Assembly (NCBI RefSeq): GCF_000209165.1
Contig: NC_009045.1
Location: forward strand, 434,001 to 498,000
Direction: 5' to 3'
Origin: Scheffersomyces stipitis CBS 6054
Lineage: Eukaryota; Ascomycota; Pichiomycetes; Serinales; Debaryomycetaceae
Length of the DNA stretch: 64,000 nucleotides
Both the position numbers and the translations under genes were made by a program. Within the stretch, counting starts at the first letter, position 1; every line of letters starts with the position of its first letter. This document shows positions 20,200 to 29,918 of this stretch, one piece after another. The notes beneath the pieces were generated by a model. It searched no databases. It saw only the letters and a list, made by a program, of their open reading frames with translations, and was not told the origin of the DNA.

Positions 20200-23115
20200 T
20201 CACTCGAACTCAACATCAATCGATGTAGGAATAAAAGAGGCATTAGAGTTGCTTTTGGCTCTCGCAGATGATTCCTTCGGAGGATCCAACTTTGTCGGCT
20301 TGAGCTCATCAATCTTAAGGTCGATTGATCCTTTAGGAGTATGAATTGGGGATGAGCTGGGAGAAGGAACTGGCGTAGATCTGGTACGGAATGGTCTTAA
20401 GGTAAAGTTTTCAGGAGCCAATCCACTCTTCAGGTCTCCATTAGAAACGGTCTTCGAAGGAGTTGGAGGTGACTCTGGAGGAATCGACGGCAAAGGAATA
20501 CCAGGAAGTGCTTTCTTCACTTGAAATCCACCTTTAGTATTCTTCAATTTCAATAAGTAGTTCTTTTCGTTACTGACCAACACCTTGAAAAGTGCCATCC
20601 TCACACGAACACTTAACAAATCTGAAAGAAGATCAATGTAAATATCCAAAGGAGGCTTGAATCCGGAGGCATTTTTGGAAACTGAGGGACGAAAGATCAA
20701 GTGGACAAACGGTATCGATCCGATAGCATCCATGGCATTTAACTTATTAGATACTTCTTTGACTTTATCAATGTCCTCAGATAAGCTTTCCAAATCTTCC
20801 TGCAATTCGTCTGAAAGTTCATAACTGGTGATTGTTGTCAAATCGAATGACATTGCAATATGTTCCAATATAAATATCAAAGAGGCAAGATTACTTCTGG
20901 GAATAGAACCAAGTATTCTCTCCAACTCTTTAATTCTTTTTGTTGTATCATTGGTACCCAATTTGTACACCGAAGTGATTGAATCGTACACTACACAGGG
21001 AATAAGGGAATCACTGATTTCTAACAACCAGTTTTTGATGAAGTTCACTACTGCGTCAACAGATTGATCTTTTAAGACTGATAAAACTGAATCAATAATG
21101 TTTTCTTCTACTTTAACTTCATTTAAGGAACTTCGGTCGGTGATTCCGAATACAGCAATCTTGTTCAAAATCGTCTTCTTCAATTCCCAGTATTCGTGAT
21201 CCAAAGGGTTCTGCCATAATTGAGCAAGCTTTTCATGTGAACTTGCAGTTGATTCAAGGTTTTCCATGGATCTATAGAAGAAGACTGGAATTGAGCCAGT
21301 ACTGAGAAGCTGTTCATCCTCGTTGCTAACTTGACTATACTTTAGCTGTAAGGGAATATCCTTGAATAAATTGAACTGAAACTCGAGATTCTGGAAATTG
21401 TTATTCACCAGAGTAGGTTTGACTCCTAGGGCCAGAGTCGGAAAGTAGATTCCAGAACTGAAGTCAGACAATAGCTTGTCGAAGTCTCTGACGTAGTTTT
21501 CTGGCTTGTTTACTCTGTCTATGTAATCCTTAGCCATGACATGAAGTCTGTTTGTTGAGTTCAATGAGAAGTTGTAGATGATCTCCAGAAGCTTTGCTAA
21601 ACTCTTGTATATCAACTCGATTTTGTGCCTTTCAAAATTCTCCAAAAAGTGGGACTTGTTGATTAGCTCTCGGTCGTAGATGTACTTTAATTCCTGAAGC
21701 TCCATATACAACTCAAGGTAATTCTCTTTGACTGCTGCAAGATTCTCATCGTAATTCGTCTTCATCAAAGAAGATTTTACTGTGTTCAAGAGCCCATTGA
21801 ACCGCTTTGAAGTGGTAGAAGCCACTTCATTCATGAACTTCTGGGTAGACTCATCGATTGCTAGCTTCTGCACAGATTGTTGGATCAGTGTACCCTGAGA
21901 CTGGGAAGGGCTACTAGAAGTGGATGATTTAGCAGACGCTGTAGTATGTGCAGACTTGATTGTCTCTAGTTCCTGTTCAGGATCATAGGTGGAAATGTAA
22001 AGGGCCAATTCCGACCACTCGAACCACATGCCTTCACTTTTGAACTTTCTGTTACCCAAGAAGCCTGTGCCTACAATGAACTTATAGTCTATGAGTGCCT
22101 GTCCAAATTTCTCAAGCTTAAGTCTGGTCGGATCTATACCTCTGGGACGAGTTCGAAGAAGTTGTGAACACAATTGATCACTGCTAAAGAGTTCGTTTCT
22201 ATAGCCCGGGATGGGTATCTTTCTCTTTACTACATCTACGGAAGATATCAAATCTGCAAGAAGCTTGCTAAGCAGTCGAAGAGAGTCGATTTCTACGGAT
22301 CCGATCCGAAGCGGAAATTTGTACTCAGATTCAAGCGAGTTTGCTGGCGAATGCGACTCTTCTTCTACTGCTTCTTCTACTGCTTCTTGGGGTGCCACAT
22401 TTTCTTCATAAGTTGATACCAGAATTGAAGGAGTACTAGTAACACTAGTTGTAGAATCATTAGCTCCACCTTTCATTGGGGTAGAAGACTTCGAATTCTG
22501 GGTGGATTCTTCTACTTTTCTACGCTCTTGTTGCAGAGCATCGGCGAACTCCTTCAAACGTAGTACTTCCTCGTATTCCTTTTTTGTCTTCTCTACTTTG
22601 TCGTAGGTCGCTACGTAGTCGTGGTAAATATCGTACAACTCCAGTAATGACTCTTTGACTTCTGGCTCGTGTTTCTTGAGGAAAACGGTTACTTTCTCCA
22701 ACACTTCACGATCTATCACAGATGCCAATGTGATCAAGCTATGTGACTCTTCCGACATATTCTTGACATATAGCTGGAAAGCAGTATCTACGTAAATCTC
22801 TTCAGTCTTGTTTTCAATGCTGACTTCAGAGCTGGAAGGTTGTGCAGACATCACTACCGAGGGTACTCTACCAGGAACTTGGTGGCGGAGACTGAAGTTG
22901 AACCGGTCATAGGGTCGAAATTCAGAATCCATGGGATACGAATCAATACTCAATTTGTTCAAGAACTCGCTATTGGAATGGTAATAGTTCATGTAGCTGA
23001 AGACAAGTTTTCGAAGTTCATGAAGCTGTTGGATCAGTCTATTAGATTGTTCATTGAGTCTGCTGAGACCTGTAGAGAGATCCGAAGACCAATAGACATT
23101 GGCAAAGGAAGGCAT
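20200..23115 (-). CDS. F-BAR / DEP / RhoGAP protein of the Rgd2-Rgd3 family
   Basis: 971 residues. The F-BAR coiled coil is split: first half about 1-205 (SSDLSTGLSRLNEQ, RKLVFSYMNYYHSN), then an inserted Ser/Glu-rich linker and a DEP domain about 265-375 (GYRNELFSSDQLCSQLL, KFGQALIDYKFIVGTGF), then the second helical half (about 420-560). A RhoGAP-like domain follows (about 640-880) with VNFIKNWLLEISDSLIP and SIPRSNLASLIFILEHI. The C-terminal tail (about 890-971) is Pro/Ser-rich. Such proteins bend or bind membrane and turn off Cdc42/Rho GTPases. The usual arginine-finger GxYRxSG is not visible; the matching place reads AVFGITDRSS. Yeast Rgd2 and Rgd3 share this architecture; I cannot choose between them. 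Confidence 0.82.
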   Translation of the reverse strand: MPSFANVYWSSDLSTGLSRLNEQSNRLIQQLHELRKLVFSYMNYYHSNSEFLNKLSIDSYPMDSEFRPYDRFNFSLRHQVPGRVPSVVMSAQPSSSEVSIENKTEEIYVDTAFQLYVKNMSEESHSLITLASVIDREVLEKVTVFLKKHEPEVKESLLELYDIYHDYVATYDKVEKTKKEYEEVLRLKEFADALQQERRKVEESTQNSKSSTPMKGGANDSTTSVTSTPSILVSTYEENVAPQEAVEEAVEEESHSPANSLESEYKFPLRIGSVEIDSLRLLSKLLADLISSVDVVKRKIPIPGYRNELFSSDQLCSQLLRTRPRGIDPTRLKLEKFGQALIDYKFIVGTGFLGNRKFKSEGMWFEWSELALYISTYDPEQELETIKSAHTTASAKSSTSSSPSQSQGTLIQQSVQKLAIDESTQKFMNEVASTTSKRFNGLLNTVKSSLMKTNYDENLAAVKENYLELYMELQELKYIYDRELINKSHFLENFERHKIELIYKSLAKLLEIIYNFSLNSTNRLHVMAKDYIDRVNKPENYVRDFDKLLSDFSSGIYFPTLALGVKPTLVNNNFQNLEFQFNLFKDIPLQLKYSQVSNEDEQLLSTGSIPVFFYRSMENLESTASSHEKLAQLWQNPLDHEYWELKKTILNKIAVFGITDRSSLNEVKVEENIIDSVLSVLKDQSVDAVVNFIKNWLLEISDSLIPCVVYDSITSVYKLGTNDTTKRIKELERILGSIPRSNLASLIFILEHIAMSFDLTTITSYELSDELQEDLESLSEDIDKVKEVSNKLNAMDAIGSIPFVHLIFRPSVSKNASGFKPPLDIYIDLLSDLLSVRVRMALFKVLVSNEKNYLLKLKNTKGGFQVKKALPGIPLPSIPPESPPTPSKTVSNGDLKSGLAPENFTLRPFRTRSTPVPSPSSSPIHTPKGSIDLKIDELKPTKLDPPKESSARAKSNSNASFIPTSIDVEFE

Positions 23116-23551
23116 TGCAAATATAGATAAATGTCTGGGTATCTAATACAATGATAACTTTTGATACGTTTTGAATTGAATAGCGGAATGTTTAATGGGA
23201 TCAGATCAGCTCCATAAAGGTACAAAATCAGAATTTCAATCGACTGTGTGAAGAAGAATTATGGGTATCTCAACTTTTCTTCGCTTACCTCTAACAAAAG
23301 GCGAAACTGAATAGGTGTTTTCTAATGGGTTTACCAATGCTCTAAAATGTGGTATTAAAAATATGAACCCATCCGAAGAACAACATAATATCTTTAAATA
23401 AACACTGGCAATTTTTCAGGTACAATATTCCTGCAGGTAATGTTCAAATCAACATATAAACAATCAGAATTATATATATCTCCAAGAATGCTCCACATGA
23501 ATGTACTCCGTTTCTCAACGAGCTTGCTGACTCTTTTCATATGGATATCCG
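23116..23551. promoter_or_regulatory. divergent promoter region (RhoGAP / MCM21)
   Basis: 436 bp between outward-facing genes; AT-rich, with TATATATATC near 23472. No specific factor site recognised. Confidence 0.45.
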
Positions 23552-24622
23552 ATGAACGCTGCCCAATTGGACCGAGATATTGCAGATATCAAGGGCGATA
23601 TTCGCTCGGTCGTTTTGGAGTTAACACATCTCCAGCTGGAGCATCAGACTCTTCTAGAAGAGCTCCAGCAGCTAGAAAAAACACAATCGCAAGAATTCGA
23701 ATCAGAATCTCCAGATTCGAGTGAAAATTCAAAGAAAAACACAAACGGAACAAATACACATCCAGAAATAGATACTTACATCCCGCAAATCATACGGCAT
23801 GAGCATTTCGATCTGGCCATCAGCCATTTCTTCACTGCCAACGGAACTAGTGAGACACCAGCAAAACGGCCCAAATTGTCCAAACTCTCGGAAAACTTAC
23901 TTCAGCGCCTGGAGCGGCTAGTAAATCTCAAGGAAAATATCCTATACGAAAATATCTATCGCTTGGTTGGTGTCACAGCTTTTCCCTTAAACAAGTTCAC
24001 TTTCAGTGCGGGTGACGAAGTATTGGGTATTCGATTCGATGTCTATTCCCATACTAGAAGCTGTTTTTTGTCGCCTCATTACGCTATACTAAAGAAAATT
24101 GTAGCGGTAGACAAGGAAGAAGCTATCGTCAAGAATTGGACACTATACAGACACACATTGCCTGTTTATCTTCCTCTAGGTCAGTTACAAAAGGATCTAC
24201 AGTGTAGTACTTCCGATTCACAAGCCATCTTTGATTTCGCTCTAGAAGTACGTAACCATCTTGTAAAGACGCAGTACAAGTCGGATAAGATAGACCAACT
24301 TCAAAAGATCACGTTGGGCAATATTGGCATCAATTCCAACATCCTGAAAACGGTAATCTCTAAGTTAGAAAAGGATATTCAATGCCAAAGAGTAATGCTT
24401 TCAATACGAAACAGAACGAGTCTTACTAAGAAAACTCACCTGATAGAGATATTCTGTTCTGAAGATGTTATCGAGATAGCCAACGTAGATCTCGTAGACA
24501 TCGAAGATAAGAAAAAACTTGTTTTGCTTTATGAAAGCATACTCAAGAATTCGGCTATCGACGATCTACTCAAAAACTTCCGGAAAGTATTTGAGCACAT
24601 GGCTAACCATAACATCATATAG
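23552..24622 (+). CDS. MCM21: kinetochore protein Mcm21 (CENP-O), COMA/Ctf19 complex
   Basis: 356 residues. An N-terminal coiled coil (about 1-50: DIADIKGDIRSVVLELTHLQ, LLEELQQLEKT) is followed by a polar linker and the CENP-O tandem-RWD core. Diagnostic wording: ENIYRLVGVTAFPLN, EVLGIRFDVYS, SPHYAILKK, NWTLYRHTLPVYLPLGQL and FALEVRNHLVKTQYK, which match the yeast pattern (NVYRMFGITFFPL, MLGIRLEVFS, PHYVLLKK, LFKHTIPSFI). In the COMA complex Mcm21 pairs with Ctf19 to link inner and outer kinetochore. Saccharomyces MCM21 has an intron; here a single exon from 23552 suffices. Confidence 0.88.
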   Translation: MNAAQLDRDIADIKGDIRSVVLELTHLQLEHQTLLEELQQLEKTQSQEFESESPDSSENSKKNTNGTNTHPEIDTYIPQIIRHEHFDLAISHFFTANGTSETPAKRPKLSKLSENLLQRLERLVNLKENILYENIYRLVGVTAFPLNKFTFSAGDEVLGIRFDVYSHTRSCFLSPHYAILKKIVAVDKEEAIVKNWTLYRHTLPVYLPLGQLQKDLQCSTSDSQAIFDFALEVRNHLVKTQYKSDKIDQLQKITLGNIGINSNILKTVISKLEKDIQCQRVMLSIRNRTSLTKKTHLIEIFCSEDVIEIANVDLVDIEDKKKLVLLYESILKNSAIDDLLKNFRKVFEHMANHNII

Positions 24623-24911
24623 TAGAAAGAACATTATACTGACCACCATCGTATCTACAGTTCATACCAACAAACAATAAACAACGAATTTAATTTTATA
24701 TAATGTAGTCATCTAAATAAAGCTGAACTCAAGTGTAAAACAATACTAGAAATGAACTTGGGCGGAGACACTTTGGCAAAGTCTATAATTATAAAACAGG
24801 ACATTTTTTACTTTTTAATCAATCAATCAATCAGTTGGGGGAAGGTGGTTGTGGTGGTAGTAGTGTCAAAATAAAGATAAAAATGCATTAGTTCCATATC
24901 ATCAACTTCAA
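24623..24911. other. convergent 3' region (MCM21 / CHC1)
   Basis: 289 bp between convergent genes, with an AATC tetranucleotide run at about 24818-24833 and a GTGGT-rich stretch at about 24846-24866. Probable terminators; no gene. Confidence 0.4.
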
Positions 24912-27900
24912 TCAAAAAGCGTTTCCAAAGCCAACGCCTGTGGCTTGGTAGCCCAAGCCGGTGACATTAGCACCAATGGAACCATTGGTAATCATCAATG
25001 GTTGAGCAATAGTGGGTTGCTCTTCTTCTTGCTTGGCGGCTTCTCTTCTCTTCTTTAAATCTTCGTATACTTCGTTAATTCTCTTTTGATTTTCGTGGAC
25101 AATGGAAATTTCGTATGGTTTGATGAAATTACCCAAGTTATGCAACCACGATAATTCAAGCACATAGTCGTAAGAAATGTAGTCGTAAGAGGTAAATAAC
25201 AAAGCAACAAAACATTCATGGTTACCAGTTTCAACGAAGTAGTCCAATGCTTCGTGAGCAATCTTTTGGGATTTCGAGATAGCAACAGTTCTAATCAAAT
25301 CCGGCCACAACTTGTCGTTCTTCAAGATAGAGATAGCCTTGTTGAATTTCTTTTCCTTAGTGAACAAAGTAGCGGAAATCTGTCTGAAGAAAACGAGATC
25401 ATGGTTCTCCAATCTCTCGGCCAAGTCCAACTTGTTGAATCTGTTGTTGGTTTCGTTTTCGATAGAAGATCTCAACGACTTGTAATCTTCTTCTTCAATC
25501 AACAAATCGTGGTAAGCAGAGTTGACAACAGAGTTGTTCTTTTCCAAAACCGAGATCAAGAATGGCTTGATCAATGGCAAGTTGTCGGTCTTAACAAAGA
25601 TTCTAACAACTCTAGGCAAGTCCAACTTTGGTGTCAAAACAGACAACAAGTCAACTAACAAAGATGGGTTTTCATTAATGTAGAACTGAATAGCCTTGTA
25701 GTAGATTTCCAAGTTAGGAGCCTTGACAATGATTTCTTTAAAGGAAGCATGATCAAAAGCAACTTCGGATCTTTCAATCATAGTCAAAGCAGCATTGTCC
25801 CATTCTTCGTAATGGCAGTACAAGAAAATTAATTCAGGGTACAAGTGGGCCTCCTCGCACGCAGTCAACACTTTTGGAATGTTGATTCTGGACCAGAACA
25901 ATTTTAAGTGTTCCATAACCTTTTCAGGGCTATATTTCGCATATAAGGTAGCCAATTCAGTGAACATACCCATATGGGCTCTTTCCAAACCTAAACCACT
26001 TTCGAAAAGTGCAATCAACTCATTAAAGTAGCCGTTGTGCTCATAAGTCTGTACCAATTCAGGCAATTCTTCGGCATCGATAATCAAATTCAAACCACAA
26101 ATTTGAGCCAACCTGAACTCCTTGTTTTCAATACAGGCAGAGTTGACCTGTTTCCAAACATTAGTGTTGGATGCCTTTCTAGCACAGTCAACAGCTCCTT
26201 GGTAGTCTTCCAAGTAAACCAAAGTGGTTGCAAGCTTGGAGTACTTGGAGATGTTGGAATACAAGATCTTAGCAGCTTTGTAGTTCTTAGCTTCGAATAA
26301 CTTGTCACCAATAGATTCCAAGTCAGCGACATTGGTTCCACCAACAAACTTTTCAATCTCGCTCAACTTGTCCAAAGTAGCATAAGAGTTAATCAAAGCA
26401 CCATCAATGACTGGTTCTCTCAAAGTTTCTCTGGCCATATCCAAGAACTTGACTAACTCTTCTTCTTTACCAGCATGTTCAGCGATTTCAATAACTTGTT
26501 CAAAGTTTTCTGGGTTCTTAGACTTAACATAAGAATCGATAGCTTCTGGAATTCTCAAACCGTTTAATTGAGCAGTACCCAATTGATACCACAATTCAGA
26601 AGTATCGTACTTTTCAGCGTACTGCTCACCTCTGTCCAAGGACATGATGTCTTCAACCAAAACCTTCATGGCATCAGATCTCAATTCAAACTTGTCGTAG
26701 ACCTGAAAGGCTTCTTCATACAACTGGTTGTCAATACACAATGGAGCAATCTCGACTGGATCAAACTTGTCCAACTTCTCAATATAGTTAGAAACCTTGG
26801 ATGGGTCAGCCTTGATAGCAGTCAAGATCAATAATCCTTGCAAGGAGGTGTTGTCATTGAAAGGAGATGGCTCAAGAATAATCTTTTCTAACAACTCAAT
26901 CAATTCTTGAGGTAAATCGTTTTCCATGAAAGCCTTAACGGTGATCGAGATAGGTTCAGGATCATTCAATTCAGGAATACCGGTTGAGATGACTTGGTCT
27001 ACCAACTGTCTTCTGTGAACGTTGCCCTCTACCAAAACAGAATTCCACAAGTCAAAGTCAGACTTTGCCAATAAGTATCTGGCTTGGTATTTGTACATCT
27101 TGTTCTCGTTGGTGATGTTGATCAACTCATCATCGTTACCACCCTTGGAGTAAGCTATGTAAGCCAAGTAGGGATCTCTCTTTTCACAGTACTTACCAAC
27201 AGCCAAAGTGTCGTAGTTGTTGTTTTCTTGCAAAAACTTCTCCGGAGAGTTGTTAGAATCGATATAGATCTTAGCCAAAGTGTTGTAGACTTCCTGATCG
27301 TTGGAACCTCCCTCCAAAGTCTTCTCCAAGAAGGGCAACAATATCTTGAGTCTGTTTCTCTTTTCAACTTCAGCTACCAACTCCTTGATAGGAACTCTTC
27401 CTAAGACAGTCAATAACAAGTTCTTGATTATAGCTTCGTCACAGTCAACATCCAACAAACCAGCAACAACCTGTGGGGTGTTGGCTGGGTTGACCGACTG
27501 AACGTAGACCTCAATGAACTTGAAGTACTGATTCTTGTACAAGAACAAAATCAAATCATGGACATAGTTAAATCTGTCACAAACAATGATCAAAGGCAAC
27601 TGGTCGTCCAATTTGAATTCCTTTAAGAAGTTCTTGACCTTTTCACCGTTGTAAACATTGTTGTCTCTGACAACTCTTTCAATTTCCTTTGTCTGGTTCA
27701 TTTTAGCAGCAGCCTGGATGTACTTGAAAACAACATCGGGTTCTTGGGTCAAGTTGACAATTGAAGACAAATAGTAATATTCACCTTCAGTACACTTGTA
27801 GTCTTCAAAGATCTTGATCAAAGTCAAGGGACCAATCAAATCAGAGTACTTGGTGGCAACTTGGATCACAACTTGCAAGTTCTGTTGCATGTTGCTTCCC

Positions 27901-29918
27901 AACAACTCCTTCAAACAAGCAACAGACTGTTGAACGTTCAATTGGCCAAAGTAAGATACAAGCCAGTCGTTGGCCAAAACATTCGTGTGGACAATGACTC
28001 TCTTTATATCCTTTAAGTCATCATAGTGTTCCAAAGCTCTCTGGAACAAACCGGACTTCTCGCACAACTTACCAATGGTGGGCTTGTCGTAGTGGCTGAA
28101 CATCTGGTTACCCAAGATGGCATCAGCTACTTGTGGGGCATGCAACAAGTTAATTTCCAACACCTTGGTCTGCAAATGGCCCTCAGAAGGAGCGTCGTTC
28201 TTCAAGTAGTCCAACAAGAAGGCTGTACCCTGTTGAATGTAATTCTGAGAGAAGAACAAATCAGCAATGTTTTCAGCATTGATTTGGATGTCTGGCCTGG
28301 CCAATAAAGAGGTAGCAAACTCGCTAGCCTTGTCTGGGTTGACTCTAACCAAGTTCTGGATCAAGTTAGTGTAGTCAGGGTTGTAGCCAACCTTTTCACA
28401 GTAGGGAATGATCTTGTCGAACTGGCCCAACTCAGCCAAAGAGGATACGACCTTGATGTTAACGTTGGCTCTGATGTACACAGCCAAAGCCAAGGCAGTG
28501 TCATTGTAGGACTTGACAATATCACCCAACTCTTCAGAACAGGTCAACTTCTCTTCCTTCAACCACTTCTCAAACAATGGCTTTCTATCCTGTTGCAACA
28601 CGGGTTTGGCCAACTCGATGGACTCGTACTTGTTCAAGGTACCTCTGTCCAACAATGTTGAGAAGTATTGCAAGAGAGGCGAGATCTGGCCCGGTTGAGG
28701 TGTTATGTGCTTCAACTTGTTGATAGTGTCTTGGGTACGCAATTGTTCGGAAGAAGCAGCAACCTTGGCAGCATTGGTGTAATCGCCCTGGTTCAATAAG
28801 TTCTGGAACTGTTGCTGGAACAAGTTCTCAGCACCAGGGAAGCCGCCACGAGAAGCTAAAGCCAAAGCTAAAGGTACATTAGACAACTTTTCCAAGACAT
28901 AAGGAATGATCTTGTCCTTTGAAACTTCTACACTCAACACCTGACCCGATCTGTTTATGGTGATTATACCGGTTCCATTGTTGTAGGAAGCAGCAGTAAA
29001 CACTGGATCGGCCGTGATTCTGTTGACGAACAAGTTGGAGCCAGTTTCCATGTCGTACAAGTGGATGAAACCATATTTGGTCAACACGTAGATGATACCA
29101 TAAGTGTCAGAAGCTTGCAAACTGATGGGGAAATCGTTAGCGGCATCTGGAGGAAAGAAAATATCTACACTCTTCTTCTGGAAGGGTGGATTTCCGTCTA
29201 CATGGTCGATCTCGATGATATGCAAGTTACCTTGACCTTGAGCGTTCTTGTTACCTACGCAGAACACCTTGGTAGGAGCAGCAGCACCGGTTAATCTGAT
29301 CGAGGCAAACTTGGAAACATGACCTTCAATGGCTTGCGAAACGTTTCTAGTCTTGGAGTACAACTGGATGTGACCAGCGACACGACCGTTTTCCTGAGCG
29401 AGACCAGTCACGGCAAACCAGTTTAAGCTAGGCTCGGCTACGAAATTTATGATTTGACTGTTGTTCAACGAATCGTGTCTCTCTGACAACTTGACGGGTC
29501 CGTTATCAGTGCCGTCAAAGATGTTCCAGTAGTAGATGGAGCTGCCTGTTACCAACCCCAAGTACTCATCAGAGATCCACTTCCAGAACACAACAGGCTC
29601 AGCCAAGGAAAATGACTTCAACTTCTGTTTGGTGCCCAAGTTGAAGATTTGCAACGTGGTGCCGTTGGCTCTCAAGGAAATGACAAATTGGCTGGGGTGC
29701 AAGATGGCATTGTCAGCAGACATGTTCTTTCTTGTGACTTCGTTGTTGTTTTTCAAGTCAATGATGGCCACGGTGTTTCCAGAGGGCCCAGACTCACGAA
29801 CACAGACATAGTGGTCCGATTCCAAGGTGGTCGACTTGGAGTCTAGCGAGCTCTGCTGGATGCCTAGCAGGGTCAACTGGGTCAACTCCGTGAAGTCAAT
29901 AGGGATATCGTTGGACAT
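24912..29918 (-). CDS. CHC1: clathrin heavy chain
   Basis: 1668 residues, close to yeast Chc1 (1653). The N-terminal seven-blade propeller (about 1-330) begins with PIDFTELTQLTLLGIQ and carries the adaptor-binding groove. The rest is the helical clathrin repeat leg (CHCR) through the trimerisation region, ending in a short Gly-rich tail (GYQATGVGFGNAF) after a QEEEQPTIAQPL segment. Clathrin triskelia coat Golgi, endosome and plasma-membrane vesicles. Codon use is strongly biased to TTG for Leu, which leaves several long stop-free antisense frames that are not genes. The ATG is followed by a normal start (MSNDIPIDFTEL). Confidence 0.97.
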   Translation of the reverse strand: MSNDIPIDFTELTQLTLLGIQQSSLDSKSTTLESDHYVCVRESGPSGNTVAIIDLKNNNEVTRKNMSADNAILHPSQFVISLRANGTTLQIFNLGTKQKLKSFSLAEPVVFWKWISDEYLGLVTGSSIYYWNIFDGTDNGPVKLSERHDSLNNSQIINFVAEPSLNWFAVTGLAQENGRVAGHIQLYSKTRNVSQAIEGHVSKFASIRLTGAAAPTKVFCVGNKNAQGQGNLHIIEIDHVDGNPPFQKKSVDIFFPPDAANDFPISLQASDTYGIIYVLTKYGFIHLYDMETGSNLFVNRITADPVFTAASYNNGTGIITINRSGQVLSVEVSKDKIIPYVLEKLSNVPLALALASRGGFPGAENLFQQQFQNLLNQGDYTNAAKVAASSEQLRTQDTINKLKHITPQPGQISPLLQYFSTLLDRGTLNKYESIELAKPVLQQDRKPLFEKWLKEEKLTCSEELGDIVKSYNDTALALAVYIRANVNIKVVSSLAELGQFDKIIPYCEKVGYNPDYTNLIQNLVRVNPDKASEFATSLLARPDIQINAENIADLFFSQNYIQQGTAFLLDYLKNDAPSEGHLQTKVLEINLLHAPQVADAILGNQMFSHYDKPTIGKLCEKSGLFQRALEHYDDLKDIKRVIVHTNVLANDWLVSYFGQLNVQQSVACLKELLGSNMQQNLQVVIQVATKYSDLIGPLTLIKIFEDYKCTEGEYYYLSSIVNLTQEPDVVFKYIQAAAKMNQTKEIERVVRDNNVYNGEKVKNFLKEFKLDDQLPLIIVCDRFNYVHDLILFLYKNQYFKFIEVYVQSVNPANTPQVVAGLLDVDCDEAIIKNLLLTVLGRVPIKELVAEVEKRNRLKILLPFLEKTLEGGSNDQEVYNTLAKIYIDSNNSPEKFLQENNNYDTLAVGKYCEKRDPYLAYIAYSKGGNDDELINITNENKMYKYQARYLLAKSDFDLWNSVLVEGNVHRRQLVDQVISTGIPELNDPEPISITVKAFMENDLPQELIELLEKIILEPSPFNDNTSLQGLLILTAIKADPSKVSNYIEKLDKFDPVEIAPLCIDNQLYEEAFQVYDKFELRSDAMKVLVEDIMSLDRGEQYAEKYDTSELWYQLGTAQLNGLRIPEAIDSYVKSKNPENFEQVIEIAEHAGKEEELVKFLDMARETLREPVIDGALINSYATLDKLSEIEKFVGGTNVADLESIGDKLFEAKNYKAAKILYSNISKYSKLATTLVYLEDYQGAVDCARKASNTNVWKQVNSACIENKEFRLAQICGLNLIIDAEELPELVQTYEHNGYFNELIALFESGLGLERAHMGMFTELATLYAKYSPEKVMEHLKLFWSRINIPKVLTACEEAHLYPELIFLYCHYEEWDNAALTMIERSEVAFDHASFKEIIVKAPNLEIYYKAIQFYINENPSLLVDLLSVLTPKLDLPRVVRIFVKTDNLPLIKPFLISVLEKNNSVVNSAYHDLLIEEEDYKSLRSSIENETNNRFNKLDLAERLENHDLVFFRQISATLFTKEKKFNKAISILKNDKLWPDLIRTVAISKSQKIAHEALDYFVETGNHECFVALLFTSYDYISYDYVLELSWLHNLGNFIKPYEISIVHENQKRINEVYEDLKKRREAAKQEEEQPTIAQPLMITNGSIGANVTGLGYQATGVGFGNAF

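Noticed and set aside
25218..25658. 146-codon and other antisense ORFs in CHC1
   Set aside because: Shadows of the biased clathrin codons (TTG, AAG); no recognisable protein.
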